Positions 1-8,446 of a stretch of DNA of 64,000 nucleotides are shown here, in pieces. A program made the position numbers and the translations under genes. Every line of letters starts with the position of its first letter. The first letter of the stretch is position 1. The stretch is from an uncultured Eudoraea sp. (GTDB lineage: Bacteria; Bacteroidota; Bacteroidia; Flavobacteriales; Flavobacteriaceae): assembly GCF_947258925.1 (NCBI RefSeq), contig NZ_CAMYKG010000014.1:36694-100693 (forward strand), given 5' to 3'. The notes under the pieces are model-generated. The model did not search any database. It worked only from the letters and a program-made list of their open reading frames with translations, and was not told where the DNA came from.

Positions 1-31
1 TAAAAAGTGTTCCAAACGTATTGCCTGCCAT
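1..31 (-). CDS. aroC: Chorismate synthase, N-terminus only (cut by window start)
   Basis: Reading the minus strand from an ATG at 31 gives MAGNTFGTLF before the window ends. This matches the very conserved N-terminus of chorismate synthase (MAGNxFGTLF followed by the TTFGESHG block, which is outside the window). The enzyme makes chorismate from EPSP, the last step of the shikimate pathway, and needs reduced FMN. Only ten codons are visible, so the call rests on that signature and on a well-formed promoter upstream on the same strand. It is divergent from the phosphoesterase gene at 263. Confidence 0.72.
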   Translation of the reverse strand, partial: MAGNTFGTLF

Positions 32-88
32 AAGTTAAAGGTCTTTCTGGTATTCTTCGTGGAGTATAATCTTTCATTATATCCAGGT

Positions 89-120
89 CAAAGATAGATT
101 TTAAATAACGGGAAACCAAA
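89..120 (-). promoter_or_regulatory. Bacteroidota-type promoter for aroC
   Basis: On the minus strand, TTTG (plus 117-120) lies 20 bp upstream of TATCTTTG (plus 89-96). This fits the known Bacteroidota sigma consensus TTTG-N19-21-TAnnTTTG. The predicted start of transcription near 82 leaves a leader of about 50 nt before the aroC ATG at 31. It is one of the two best-formed promoters in the window. Confidence 0.65.
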
Positions 121-232
121 ATGGAGGTTTGCTTAATATTTAGGTAACAATTGACAGAAATTTCACTCAACATTTAACCTTAACCTTATCTAATATTGAT
201 CAAGACTTAAAACCTGAATCGTATGGTAAGAC

Positions 233-240
233 TAATTTTG
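233..240 (+). promoter_or_regulatory. Candidate -7 element of the phosphoesterase gene
   Basis: TAATTTTG fits TAnnTTTG and lies 22 bp before the TTG start at 263. No convincing -33 box is seen 19-21 bp upstream, so support is the -7 element and its position only. Confidence 0.4.
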
Positions 241-262
241 TACCGGTACTAAATATTTCACC

Positions 263-1108
263 TTGAAAAAAAGAAAAATAGATATTGTTGTAATTTCAGA
301 TGTGCATTTGGGTACTGCAAGATGTCGTGCAGAAGAACTGCTGGCTTATTTAAGCAGTATAAAACCAAAAAAACTGATTCTGAACGGAGATATCGTAGAT
401 ATTGGACAATTGAATAGAAATTTTTTTCCAGCCTCACACCTAAATATTCTTAAGAAACTCATCAACATGGCATCTAAGGGCACTGAAGTCCTATATATCA
501 CAGGGGATCGTGACAGAGGCTTGCGAAAGTTTAGGAATTCATCAATTAGAAATATTAGTATCCAAGACAATTTGGTTCTGGAATTAGACGGAAAAAAAAC
601 CTGGTTTTTTCATGGAGATATGCTTGATTTTTCCCTGAAATATGCGAAATGGATGGCAAAACTGGGACGCGTTGGATATAGCCTCTCAGGCCAATTGAAT
701 AACCTGGTGAATTTCATCTTTGCACAATTCGGTAAAGAAACAAACTCCCTGGAGAAAGAAATTAAAAATAATTCAATAAATGCCGGGAAGCATATTAAAA
801 ATTTTGAAAAAACGGTTGCCGAGATAGCCATATCAAATGGTTATGATTATGTGGTCTGTGGGCATATCCAAAAATCGAGGAAAGAGATGGTTCAAACTCA
901 AAAAGGCAGCTGTACCTACCTGAATTCAGGTGATTGGGTTAAAAATCTTACCGCCTTGGAATATAGTTTTAAGAGATGGAAGATATATAATTACTGCCAC
1001 GATAAACTCTTACCGTTTTTTGCAGATGAAGAATTGAAATCACTGGATTTGCATGAGCTGATCAACACTCTTGAATCAAAAAAATCGCGCAAACGATATT
1101 CAAAGTAA
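263..1108 (+). CDS. LpxH-like metallophosphoesterase with altered metal-ligand motifs
   Basis: This calcineurin-like phosphoesterase of 281 aa is of the UDP-2,3-diacylglucosamine hydrolase (LpxH) type, which cleaves UDP-diacylglucosamine to lipid X in lipid A synthesis. Visible motifs are DVH (D13, H15), GD (D43), GDRD (81-84), HGD (H117) and GHIQ (200-203). The spacing matches LpxH, but the asparagine of the usual GNRD is aspartate (D82) and the last histidine of GHxH is glutamine (Q203). Two binuclear-site ligands therefore differ and activity on the LpxH substrate is uncertain. The start is TTG: an in-frame stop lies at 233-235, no ATG intervenes, and the DVH motif needs this N-terminus. 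It is convergent with the FAD oxidase gene (12 bp gap). Confidence 0.85.
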   Translation: MKKRKIDIVVISDVHLGTARCRAEELLAYLSSIKPKKLILNGDIVDIGQLNRNFFPASHLNILKKLINMASKGTEVLYITGDRDRGLRKFRNSSIRNISIQDNLVLELDGKKTWFFHGDMLDFSLKYAKWMAKLGRVGYSLSGQLNNLVNFIFAQFGKETNSLEKEIKNNSINAGKHIKNFEKTVAEIAISNGYDYVVCGHIQKSRKEMVQTQKGSCTYLNSGDWVKNLTALEYSFKRWKIYNYCHDKLLPFFADEELKSLDLHELINTLESKKSRKRYSK

Positions 1109-1120
1109 AAGTAAGAGCAA

Positions 1121-4036
1121 TCATGTAACGTTCATCGCATTTTTTAAAATAGTTACCGGATGCTGCGCTATGCGCTTTGTCCCATCGGCAATTTGATGCC
1201 TGCAACTTGTTCCATTTGCTGCAATGATTACGTTTTCATCAGATTTACGTATGGATGGAAAGAGCTTTAACTCGCCTATTTGCATACTAGTTTTATAATG
1301 TTCTTTTTCATAACCAAAAGACCCCGCCATTCCACAGCAGCCTGAAGCTATTATGCTAACACTGTAGTTTTCAGGAAGATTTAATATGTCAAAAGTTACT
1401 TTTTGATCAGATAAGGCCTTTTGATGGCAGTGATTGTGAATTTTAATTGTGGCGGCCGATGTGGTGAATTGTTCCTTCATTATTGCCCCATTTTTAATCT
1501 CATTCGACAAAAATTCTTCAATAAGAAAAGTATGATCTGCAATCGCGTTAACTATCTCAGTATCTAAGTGAAATCTTTTGTATTCATCCCTGAAAGTTAG
1601 GATTGCGGAAGGTTCAATACCCAGAATTGGTACCCCTCTCCTGGCATAGTCATGCAACGGTCCGATATTTTTTTCTGCCAGCTTTTTAGCCTCCTTTAAA
1701 AAACCTTTTGAAATGAGTGCCCTTCCACTTTCACCCTGAAAAAGATGTACATCATACCCTAATCCCAGCAACAAATCAATAGCATCTTTTCCTACAGCGG
1801 TATCCATATACCTGGTGAATTCATCAATGAATAAAAGCACTTCTTTTTCCTTGGTAACTGATTGTTTTTTAGTATTTTGAAGATGTTTTACTAAATTATA
1901 ATTTGAAACGTTTGGTAAGGTTCTTTCCAGGGCAATTCCTGAAATAATTTTTATTGGAGAACTAAGTAGCCTGGAATTATAAATCGTATTTGTTATTTTG
2001 GGAAATATGCTTCCTATAGCATTCAATCTGGTATTATGAGCAAATATCTTATTTCTAATTGCATACCCTCTGGATTCCTGGTATTGAAATAAAAATTCTG
2101 ATTTTAGGGTAGAAACGTCAACATTACTGGGGCATTCAGATGCACAAGCTTTGCAACTTAGGCAGAGATCAAAGACGTCTTTTAGTTCTTCTGAATCAAA
2201 ACGGTTTTTTTCAACGGAATTTGTGAGTACTTCGCGAAGCACATTAGCTCTCCCCCTTGTCGTATCTTTTTCATTTTTTGTCGCTTGATAACTAGGGCAC
2301 ATCCCCCCCGGGGCCTTATGGGTTTTTCTGCAATCCCCGCTCCCATTACATTTTTCTGCGGCTTTTAATATTCCCTCACTGTCGGAAAAGTCAAAAAGCG
2401 TTTTGATATCGGGTTCATGCCTGTCAATTTCATACCTCAAAGCTTCATCCATTCGATAGGCATCTACAATTTTGCCAGGATTAAAAATATGATCGGGATC
2501 AAAATATGATTTTATTCTGGTTAACAACTTATAATTGTCATCACCTAGCATCATAGGTATGAATTCTGCCCTTACAATACCATCCCCATGCTCCCCGCTG
2601 AAGGATCCACCATATTTTTTTGTTAGTTTGGCCACATCAGTTGTTATAAGCCTGAACAGGGAAACATCTTCCGCTTTTTTTAAATTAAGGATGGGTCTTA
2701 AATGTAACTCCCCTGCCCCTGCGTGCGCATAATAAACTGCCTCCTGACCATAGGATTTCATAATCTCGGTAAATTCACCAATGAAATCTTTTAAATCGTT
2801 CAGAGCTACCGCCGTGTCCTCAATACATGCTACGGCCTTCCGGTCTCCTACCATATTCCCTAACAGGCCCAGACCAGCTTTCCTCAGTGCAATGGCCTTG
2901 TTTATATCAGCACCTCTAAGAATAGGATTTGCATAACTTAGTCCCGAACTTTCAATCGTCTTAATAAGTTCTTGTAATTTGCGCTCAAGACCTTCTTTGG
3001 TATCATCTTTTAATTCCAACATCAGCAGTGCTGCCGGATCACCTTCAACAAAAAATCGATTCGACAATTGTTCCCTATTGTTTTTTGTGCAATCCAGGAT
3101 AACTTTATCCATCATCTCGCACAAATACAAATTATGATGCATTACAGGAGCCACATCCTGCAGACAACTTTCCAGATCTTTATAATGAGTAACTACCATA
3201 GCAGCGTTTCGCGGTGGAATATCATCTAATTGCAAAGTAATTTCCGTTGTAAAAGCCAGAGTTCCTTCACTTCCGCTAAGTAGTTTACAAAGATTAACCT
3301 CCTCTTCAATACCACCGAAAAGCTTAGTGCGCAATAGTTCGTCTACCGCATATCCTGTATTTCTCCTATGAATACCCTCTTTAGGAAATTCTTCTTTAAT
3401 CTGTTGTTGTACATTTTTGTTCTGTAATTCCCTATGCAATTCCCTGTAGATAGTTCCTTCCAGGGTATTCAATTCCATTTTTTTTCTGTATTCCGAAGGC
3501 GTTATTGATTCAAAGGTTGCCTGTGAGCCATCTGAGAGTATGGCCTTTAAAGAAATCACTTTATCTCGCGTTACCCCGTATTGAATTGAGGTTGTACCAC
3601 TGGAGTTATTACCCACCATTCCCCCAATCATACATCGGTTTGAGGTAGATGTATTTGGACCGAAGAACAAACCAGAGTCTTTCAGATATTGATTTAGTTC
3701 ATCCCTGATAACACCCGGTTGAACCTTGACGGTTTTCTTTTCAGTATCTAACTTAAGAATTTTGGTATGATGCCTGGAAACGTCAACAACAATACCTTCC
3801 CCAACGCATTGTCCGGCTAATGAGGTACCGGCGGTTCGGGGAATTAATCCGACATGCTGTTCCCTCGCAAAAAGTATCAATTTAACAATATCATCTTCAT
3901 CTTTGGGGAAAGCAACAGCGATTGGCTCTTTTCTATAGACCGAGGCATCAGTTGCATAAAGTGCTTTGGACAGTTTATCAAATTGCAAACTTCCGCTGAG
4001 GGAATTTCGTAAGCTTATTAAAAGATTTTTATCCAA
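1121..4036 (-). CDS. FAD-linked oxidase/Fe-S fusion, D-lactate or 2-hydroxyacid dehydrogenase type
   Basis: A single 971 aa chain combines a PCMH-type FAD-binding domain (about 35-260), the FAD-linked oxidase C-terminal domain (about 280-540), a ferredoxin-like region and a CCG region. Cysteines are visible at C563, C569 and C580, then C625, C628, C631 and C635 in CxxCxxCxxxC spacing, then HCHQK near 869 and GCCG near 901. This is the GlcD+GlcF (or YdiJ/Dld-II-like) fused layout, expected to oxidise a 2-hydroxyacid such as D-lactate and pass electrons to the membrane. The substrate cannot be read from sequence. The start is TTG: an in-frame stop lies at plus 4049-4051 and the next methionine is far inside the FAD domain. 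It stands alone, convergent with the phosphoesterase. Confidence 0.88.
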   Translation of the reverse strand: MDKNLLISLRNSLSGSLQFDKLSKALYATDASVYRKEPIAVAFPKDEDDIVKLILFAREQHVGLIPRTAGTSLAGQCVGEGIVVDVSRHHTKILKLDTEKKTVKVQPGVIRDELNQYLKDSGLFFGPNTSTSNRCMIGGMVGNNSSGTTSIQYGVTRDKVISLKAILSDGSQATFESITPSEYRKKMELNTLEGTIYRELHRELQNKNVQQQIKEEFPKEGIHRRNTGYAVDELLRTKLFGGIEEEVNLCKLLSGSEGTLAFTTEITLQLDDIPPRNAAMVVTHYKDLESCLQDVAPVMHHNLYLCEMMDKVILDCTKNNREQLSNRFFVEGDPAALLMLELKDDTKEGLERKLQELIKTIESSGLSYANPILRGADINKAIALRKAGLGLLGNMVGDRKAVACIEDTAVALNDLKDFIGEFTEIMKSYGQEAVYYAHAGAGELHLRPILNLKKAEDVSLFRLITTDVAKLTKKYGGSFSGEHGDGIVRAEFIPMMLGDDNYKLLTRIKSYFDPDHIFNPGKIVDAYRMDEALRYEIDRHEPDIKTLFDFSDSEGILKAAEKCNGSGDCRKTHKAPGGMCPSYQATKNEKDTTRGRANVLREVLTNSVEKNRFDSEELKDVFDLCLSCKACASECPSNVDVSTLKSEFLFQYQESRGYAIRNKIFAHNTRLNAIGSIFPKITNTIYNSRLLSSPIKIISGIALERTLPNVSNYNLVKHLQNTKKQSVTKEKEVLLFIDEFTRYMDTAVGKDAIDLLLGLGYDVHLFQGESGRALISKGFLKEAKKLAEKNIGPLHDYARRGVPILGIEPSAILTFRDEYKRFHLDTEIVNAIADHTFLIEEFLSNEIKNGAIMKEQFTTSAATIKIHNHCHQKALSDQKVTFDILNLPENYSVSIIASGCCGMAGSFGYEKEHYKTSMQIGELKLFPSIRKSDENVIIAANGTSCRHQIADGTKRIAQHPVTILKNAMNVT

Positions 4037-4128
4037 TCCAAAACAATTTTAAGTGCGAAATTAAGTTTTAAATAGCTGAGAGCCTTTTTTTTGATTCGCA
4101 ATTTAAACCTAAGCTAAAATCAGAACAT

Positions 4129-4641
4129 ATGAAAATTTTAAATTCTGTTTTACTAATCACCCTTTTATTTTCAGTTACTGCAAGTTCACAGGATATTTCA
4201 GATAATGCACTGGGGCTTCGTCTTGGCGACAGTGATGGATTTGGTGCAGAAATTTCATATCAAAGGCTATTGAGCAGATATCACAGACTTGAACTTAATC
4301 TGGGCTGGAGAGATAGCCGGGAGTTTGATGCCATAAAAGTTTCAGGCCTTTATCAATGGGTGAGGCATATTGATGGTAATTTTAACTGGTATTATGGAGC
4401 AGGTGCCGGATTGGGAAGCGCCAGTTTTGAACCTGTTCCGGGAAATGGAACTACGGAACCATTTACCCCTGATGGAGGCTTTTTCGCGTTTATAGCTGGT
4501 ACAGTGGGAGTCGAATATAATTTCGACATCCCCCTCTTGTTATCACTCGATATAAGACCTGAACTTGGCCTGATAGGGTACAATGATTTCTCAGATAATT
4601 TTGACTTTGATATTGCCCTCGGAATTCGATATCAGTTTTAA
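4129..4641 (+). CDS. Secreted outer-membrane beta-barrel-like protein of unknown function
   Basis: A short (170 aa) protein with a signal peptide of about 20 residues ending in ASSQ. The mature part consists of alternating hydrophobic/polar strands with glycine and aromatic residues (for example YYGAGAGLG near 88) and ends in an aromatic residue (YQF), as outer-membrane barrels do. The length would suit an eight-stranded barrel. It resembles the OmpW/OmpX-sized porin-like hypothetical proteins common in flavobacteria, but I cannot assign a specific family. It is followed by a probable terminator and then a separate lipoprotein gene. Confidence 0.75.
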   Translation: MKILNSVLLITLLFSVTASSQDISDNALGLRLGDSDGFGAEISYQRLLSRYHRLELNLGWRDSREFDAIKVSGLYQWVRHIDGNFNWYYGAGAGLGSASFEPVPGNGTTEPFTPDGGFFAFIAGTVGVEYNFDIPLLLSLDIRPELGLIGYNDFSDNFDFDIALGIRYQF

Positions 4642-4663
4642 AATCCCCACTTTAGACTTTTCT

Positions 4664-4699
4664 GTCCTTAACACAACCTTATGTCCAAGGACTTTTTTT
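4664..4699 (+). terminator. Probable intrinsic terminator
   Basis: GTCCTT (4664-4669) pairs with AAGGAC (4687-4692), followed by seven T. The 17-nt loop is long and the stem short, so this is a moderate call. It lies just after the small barrel gene. Confidence 0.45.
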
Positions 4700-4716
4700 A
4701 TTCTCCTTTATATAAG

Positions 4717-4724
4717 TACCTTTG
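4717..4724 (+). promoter_or_regulatory. Candidate -7 element of the TlpA-like lipoprotein gene
   Basis: TACCTTTG matches TAnnTTTG and ends 20 bp before the ATG at 4745. No clear TTTG lies at the -33 distance. Confidence 0.45.
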
Positions 4725-4744
4725 CCCTGCTTATTTAAAAAACA

Positions 4745-5851
4745 ATGAAAAAATACATTTTTACAGCATTGCTATCAGGGATACTTGTAGCATGTAACAC
4801 AACTCCGGAGGGCTATAAACTGGAAGGTACTTTAACTGGTGAATTGGAAAACGGAACACAGGTCTTCCTTAAAAAAACCGATGAAACTAATCAGTTAGTT
4901 GAAGTAGACACTACCACGCTGGAAAACGGTCAGTTTACATTTACAGGTACTTCTGATCTCCCTGAGCTTCATTATATCCTAATCAACAGGGTGCGAGGTA
5001 ATATTCCGGTGGTTCTTGAAAACGGATCGATTGAAGTTAAAGCTCAAAAAGACAGCCTTGCTTTCGCCGGAATGAAAGGGACTCTACAAAATGACCTTTT
5101 TGCCGATTTTCTTGAAGAATCAAGAGGATTATCAGGAAGGGCTCAGTCTATGTCCAACGAAATGAGAAATGCTACGGCAATGCAAGATACCGCAGCTATG
5201 ACTTCTTTAAGGGATGAGTACTTCGAATTGCAGGAAGAAGCCAAGACATTTGAAGTCAGATTTACCAAAGAACATCCTGAAGCCCTTATTTCGGCTTTAA
5301 TCATTGAAAAGGTAATGGCAACCAAGGGACTGCCTGAGAATGAGATTAAGGAACTTTATGAAGCCCTTACCCCTACTATCAAGGAAACTGTTGTTGGACA
5401 ACGCATAAAAGACAAACTTGAGAAACTTACAACAACTTCAATTGGTTCTAAAGCCCCTAATTTTTCAGCTCCTACTCCTTCGGGTGATGAATTGGCATTG
5501 AATGATGTTTTAGGAAAAGTGACAATTGTAGATTTTTGGGCAGCCTGGTGCAAACCCTGCAGGGCGGAAAACCCAAATGTGGTAAAAATATATAATAAAT
5601 ATCATGAAAAAGGCCTGAATATTCTTGGGGTTTCATTGGACAGAAGGGCTGAGGACTGGACCAAGGCTATTGAGGATGACGGCTTGGTTTGGAACCATGT
5701 ATCCAATGTTCAATATTTTGATGAAATTGCCGAACTCTACAATGTAAAGGCTATTCCTGCAACATTCATTTTGGATGAAAATGGAGTGATCATTGCAAAA
5801 GATTTAAGAGGTATGGCATTAGAAAATAAAATTAGCGAACTACTTCAATAA
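4745..5851 (+). CDS. Thioredoxin-fold (TlpA/ResA-like) lipoprotein with DUF4369 N-terminus
   Basis: The 368 aa protein starts with a lipoprotein signal (lipobox ending VAC, cysteine about residue 17). A DUF4369-like beta region (about 25-130) and a helical linker follow, then an AhpC/TSA-type thioredoxin domain (about 235-368) with the redox motif WCKPC (C269, C272). Such proteins are membrane-anchored periplasmic disulfide reductases; in Bacteroidota they are common and mostly uncharacterised. The late cis-proline region (AIPATF) is present, so the thioredoxin fold looks complete. It is transcribed alone and ends at a strong bidirectional terminator. Confidence 0.9.
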   Translation: MKKYIFTALLSGILVACNTTPEGYKLEGTLTGELENGTQVFLKKTDETNQLVEVDTTTLENGQFTFTGTSDLPELHYILINRVRGNIPVVLENGSIEVKAQKDSLAFAGMKGTLQNDLFADFLEESRGLSGRAQSMSNEMRNATAMQDTAAMTSLRDEYFELQEEAKTFEVRFTKEHPEALISALIIEKVMATKGLPENEIKELYEALTPTIKETVVGQRIKDKLEKLTTTSIGSKAPNFSAPTPSGDELALNDVLGKVTIVDFWAAWCKPCRAENPNVVKIYNKYHEKGLNILGVSLDRRAEDWTKAIEDDGLVWNHVSNVQYFDEIAELYNVKAIPATFILDENGVIIAKDLRGMALENKISELLQ

Positions 5852-5870
5852 AAGGAAGTTCTTAACAATA

Positions 5871-5906
5871 AAAAAACCCTGATGCCTAATGCATCAGGGT
5901 TTTTTT
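5871..5906. terminator. Bidirectional intrinsic terminator
   Basis: AACCCTGATGC (5875-5885), a 5-nt loop and GCATCAGGGTT (5891-5901) form a perfect 11-bp stem flanked by an A-run and a T-run. It sits between the convergent lipoprotein genes ending at 5851 and 5924 and can serve both. Confidence 0.92.
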
Positions 5907-5923
5907 ATACATTCTATTAGATC

Positions 5924-7591
5924 TTAAAACTTATTCTGCACATCGTCGAAATCACCGGCGATCGTAACATCATCTCCGATTTTAACCTCGCCAAAAATAT
6001 TGACTACAGAGTCAGAGCCAATGAATTCTATAGTGGATCCATCTTTTAAGTCTAAATCACCATAAATAGTAAGATTTCCTTCTATCCGTAAGGTTGCACC
6101 TTCTTCAATTTTAATTTCTTTCCTTTTCCTATTCCTGCCTACCAACAAATTACCATTCATTTCTAGAAGGCCACTATCTTTTTTTATATCCACATCATTG
6201 ATTACTGTCCAGGAACCGCACATCAATAGGGATCCACTCACTTGGATTGAATTAAATCTCTTTGCTCCTCTAAAAGCACTATCTTGCCCTTCATTGATAA
6301 CTAGTTTACTTGTACCATTATATTCTTCGAGTGTTGCACAAGTGGCAGCTAAGCTTTGCGACAATCTATTTAGTTTTATAATTTGTAAACCTTCTGCTCC
6401 TGAAGCAGCGAAAACATAATCCCCTTTAGATTGGACATAATTAACCGAGCCATTAATTTGTATTACCCCATAAGGTGCAGCACTAGGTCCCCTATCTTCG
6501 GATAACGAAAGCCCGGCACCACCATTGGCCATTAATATAATATCCTTGTTAAAAGCAACTGCGTTATTAACCACATCTCCTGTCGCCGTATTATTGGGAT
6601 CAATACTTATGGGTATATATTGCAGACGGGTTCCGGAATCATAAGAATATAATCCAACTCCTTTACTTCCTTCCGCTACAACAATTTTATCTTCTACAAA
6701 ATCAACCGTTCTTTTGGTATATGCCCCAAAATCTGAATTGATCGGAATTTCTTTTTTGATCTTTAAATTATCATCCAGAATGCGCAATCCAAATCCGGCA
6801 TCTAACAAGGCCACTTTATTATTGTCGAACGCCAGTGACCGTAGGTCAGAAAATAATTCTTCCCTTTTAACATCAAAATCTTTTGTATCATATATGGTTA
6901 CAGATCCATCTTTTCCACTGGAAACATAAACTTCATTACCATCTACATGTACATCTGTTGCATTGTCACCAGGCTGGTATCCATAAAGTATACCAGCACC
7001 TAAATCCATTGTGCCTCCGCCATTGATTCGTATTTTAGTAACAAAAGAACTGGACGAAGCGGTAAAAGATGCTTCCTTATTCAGACCTCCAACTGCATAT
7101 AAATATCCATCTGAATATTGTAATGAGTTAATATCTGAATTTAAATAGATGAGTCGTGAGGTTACCACCGGATTGTGAGGATCAGCTATATTTACAATGT
7201 CGATAGCTCCATAGTAATCTTCTCCGGCTAAATTATAAGAAACATAAGCATAATCTCCGTCAACATCGACATGAGAGGCAGTCAAATCAGCACTCCCTCC
7301 AATGCTTGGCGGACTCACCTGAGCCACAAGTGTAATAGGATAATCCCCTGCTTCATCAGCTTTAGCAGCCGAGAATTTTTTATTTGAATTAAGTTCATCT
7401 TCAAAAATATCCAGCACACCGGAATTTTCGAAATTAATGCTACCACTTAACTTTACTAAATCATTTTCTAGAATGAGGTTCTCCTGTTGTTCATCAACGA
7501 ATACAGTAGTTTCGTCATCACAGGATATAAAAATGGCCATTGAAGCCATAAGTAAATAGGGGACTCTTTTCATCATAAGTAGGTTATTCAA
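5924..7591 (-). CDS. Lipoprotein with LVIVD-type beta-propeller repeats and beta-helix-like tail
   Basis: A 555 aa protein with a lipoprotein signal ending in ISC (cysteine 24 from this start; an MKR start at 7573 would give a more typical signal peptide). The body contains repeated units of the type DVDGDYAYVSYN, HVDGNEVYVSSG and NKDIILMANGGAGL, the pattern of LVIVD repeats that build a beta-propeller. The last 90 residues are short repeating strands (LEMNGNLLVG, LRIEGNLTIYG, VNIFGEVKIG) that look like a right-handed beta-helix or cap. It is probably anchored at the cell surface or outer membrane. The function is unknown; no catalytic motif is seen. It stands alone and ends at the shared terminator. 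Confidence 0.85.
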   Translation of the reverse strand: MNNLLMMKRVPYLLMASMAIFISCDDETTVFVDEQQENLILENDLVKLSGSINFENSGVLDIFEDELNSNKKFSAAKADEAGDYPITLVAQVSPPSIGGSADLTASHVDVDGDYAYVSYNLAGEDYYGAIDIVNIADPHNPVVTSRLIYLNSDINSLQYSDGYLYAVGGLNKEASFTASSSSFVTKIRINGGGTMDLGAGILYGYQPGDNATDVHVDGNEVYVSSGKDGSVTIYDTKDFDVKREELFSDLRSLAFDNNKVALLDAGFGLRILDDNLKIKKEIPINSDFGAYTKRTVDFVEDKIVVAEGSKGVGLYSYDSGTRLQYIPISIDPNNTATGDVVNNAVAFNKDIILMANGGAGLSLSEDRGPSAAPYGVIQINGSVNYVQSKGDYVFAASGAEGLQIIKLNRLSQSLAATCATLEEYNGTSKLVINEGQDSAFRGAKRFNSIQVSGSLLMCGSWTVINDVDIKKDSGLLEMNGNLLVGRNRKRKEIKIEEGATLRIEGNLTIYGDLDLKDGSTIEFIGSDSVVNIFGEVKIGDDVTIAGDFDDVQNKF

Positions 7592-7738
7592 TCTAATTTG
7601 GGTAATTAGTAAACGGCAAAGTAACCTAATTGGTATATAAACTGTACTTTTTTTCGTTCAAACGTAGGATTTGATCGATTATAAACTTGTTTATTCTGAT
7701 GTATTATTTAGGTTTTTTCTTACTAAAATTCTATTTTA

Positions 7739-8386
7739 TTAAAGCTTACCCAATTTTTCAAGAACAAATAAAATTACGATTGGAATGGCCAGAAGCACTA
7801 CCATTAAGGTATCCGAAACTATAAGGTCAGGTTTAAACAGCAAGGTCGTAACATATCCCCCGATTGCCCCACCGAAATGGGCGGTGTGTCCAATATTACC
7901 CAATCGCTTTTTCATGCCATAAATAGAATATAGCATATAGGCCAGTCCCAGAATATAAGCAGGGATAGGAATGGGTATAAACATAATGCCGAGTTGCATA
8001 TCGGGCTGAAGTAAAATTGCCGCATACAATATGCCCGTTACTGCACCACTTGCTCCTACGGCGCTATAATAGGGTTCATTTTTATGAAAAAAAAGAGCGA
8101 GTAAGCTCCCTGCCAGGAGACTTATAAAATAAATAATTAAAAATTTTTCCCAGCCAAACCATCTGATAACGACAGACGCGAAGAAATATAAGGTAAACAT
8201 ATTCATGAAGAGATGAGAAATATCTACATGAAGAAATCCGGAGGTTAACATTCTATCGCGTTGTCCCGCCTTAATGGCACTTATAGTAAACTTATAGCGA
8301 TCAAAGAAATAAACATCATTAAATCCCTTTATTGAAATCAAAACATTTGCAGCCATAATCCCAATAGTAGCCAGATGCAAATTCAT
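7739..8386 (-). CDS. Rhomboid family intramembrane serine protease
   Basis: This 215 aa multi-spanning membrane protein has the rhomboid catalytic features: HLFMNM (H58 and N62, the oxyanion region), GASG with nucleophile S113, and HTAHFGG with catalytic H170. About six membrane helices can be drawn, the minimal bacterial rhomboid core, with an extra hydrophobic helix at the C-terminus (about 189-209). The substrate is unknown. The gene is divergent from the acyltransferase at 8447 and the two share a palindromic promoter region. Confidence 0.93.
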   Translation of the reverse strand: MNLHLATIGIMAANVLISIKGFNDVYFFDRYKFTISAIKAGQRDRMLTSGFLHVDISHLFMNMFTLYFFASVVIRWFGWEKFLIIYFISLLAGSLLALFFHKNEPYYSAVGASGAVTGILYAAILLQPDMQLGIMFIPIPIPAYILGLAYMLYSIYGMKKRLGNIGHTAHFGGAIGGYVTTLLFKPDLIVSDTLMVVLLAIPIVILFVLEKLGKL

Positions 8387-8410
8387 AAATATATCAATTT
8401 AATTAAGCGT

Positions 8411-8428
8411 CAAATATAGCTATATTTG
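8411..8428. promoter_or_regulatory. Back-to-back -7 elements forming an 18-bp perfect palindrome
   Basis: CAAATATAGCTATATTTG is its own reverse complement. Read rightward it ends in TATATTTG (8421-8428), a TAnnTTTG element for the acyltransferase. Read leftward it gives TATATTTG (8418-8411) for the rhomboid gene. Predicted leaders are only about 13 and 18 nt. No good -33 boxes are visible on either side. Confidence 0.55.
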
Positions 8429-8446
8429 CGCATATTAATTTATCGA

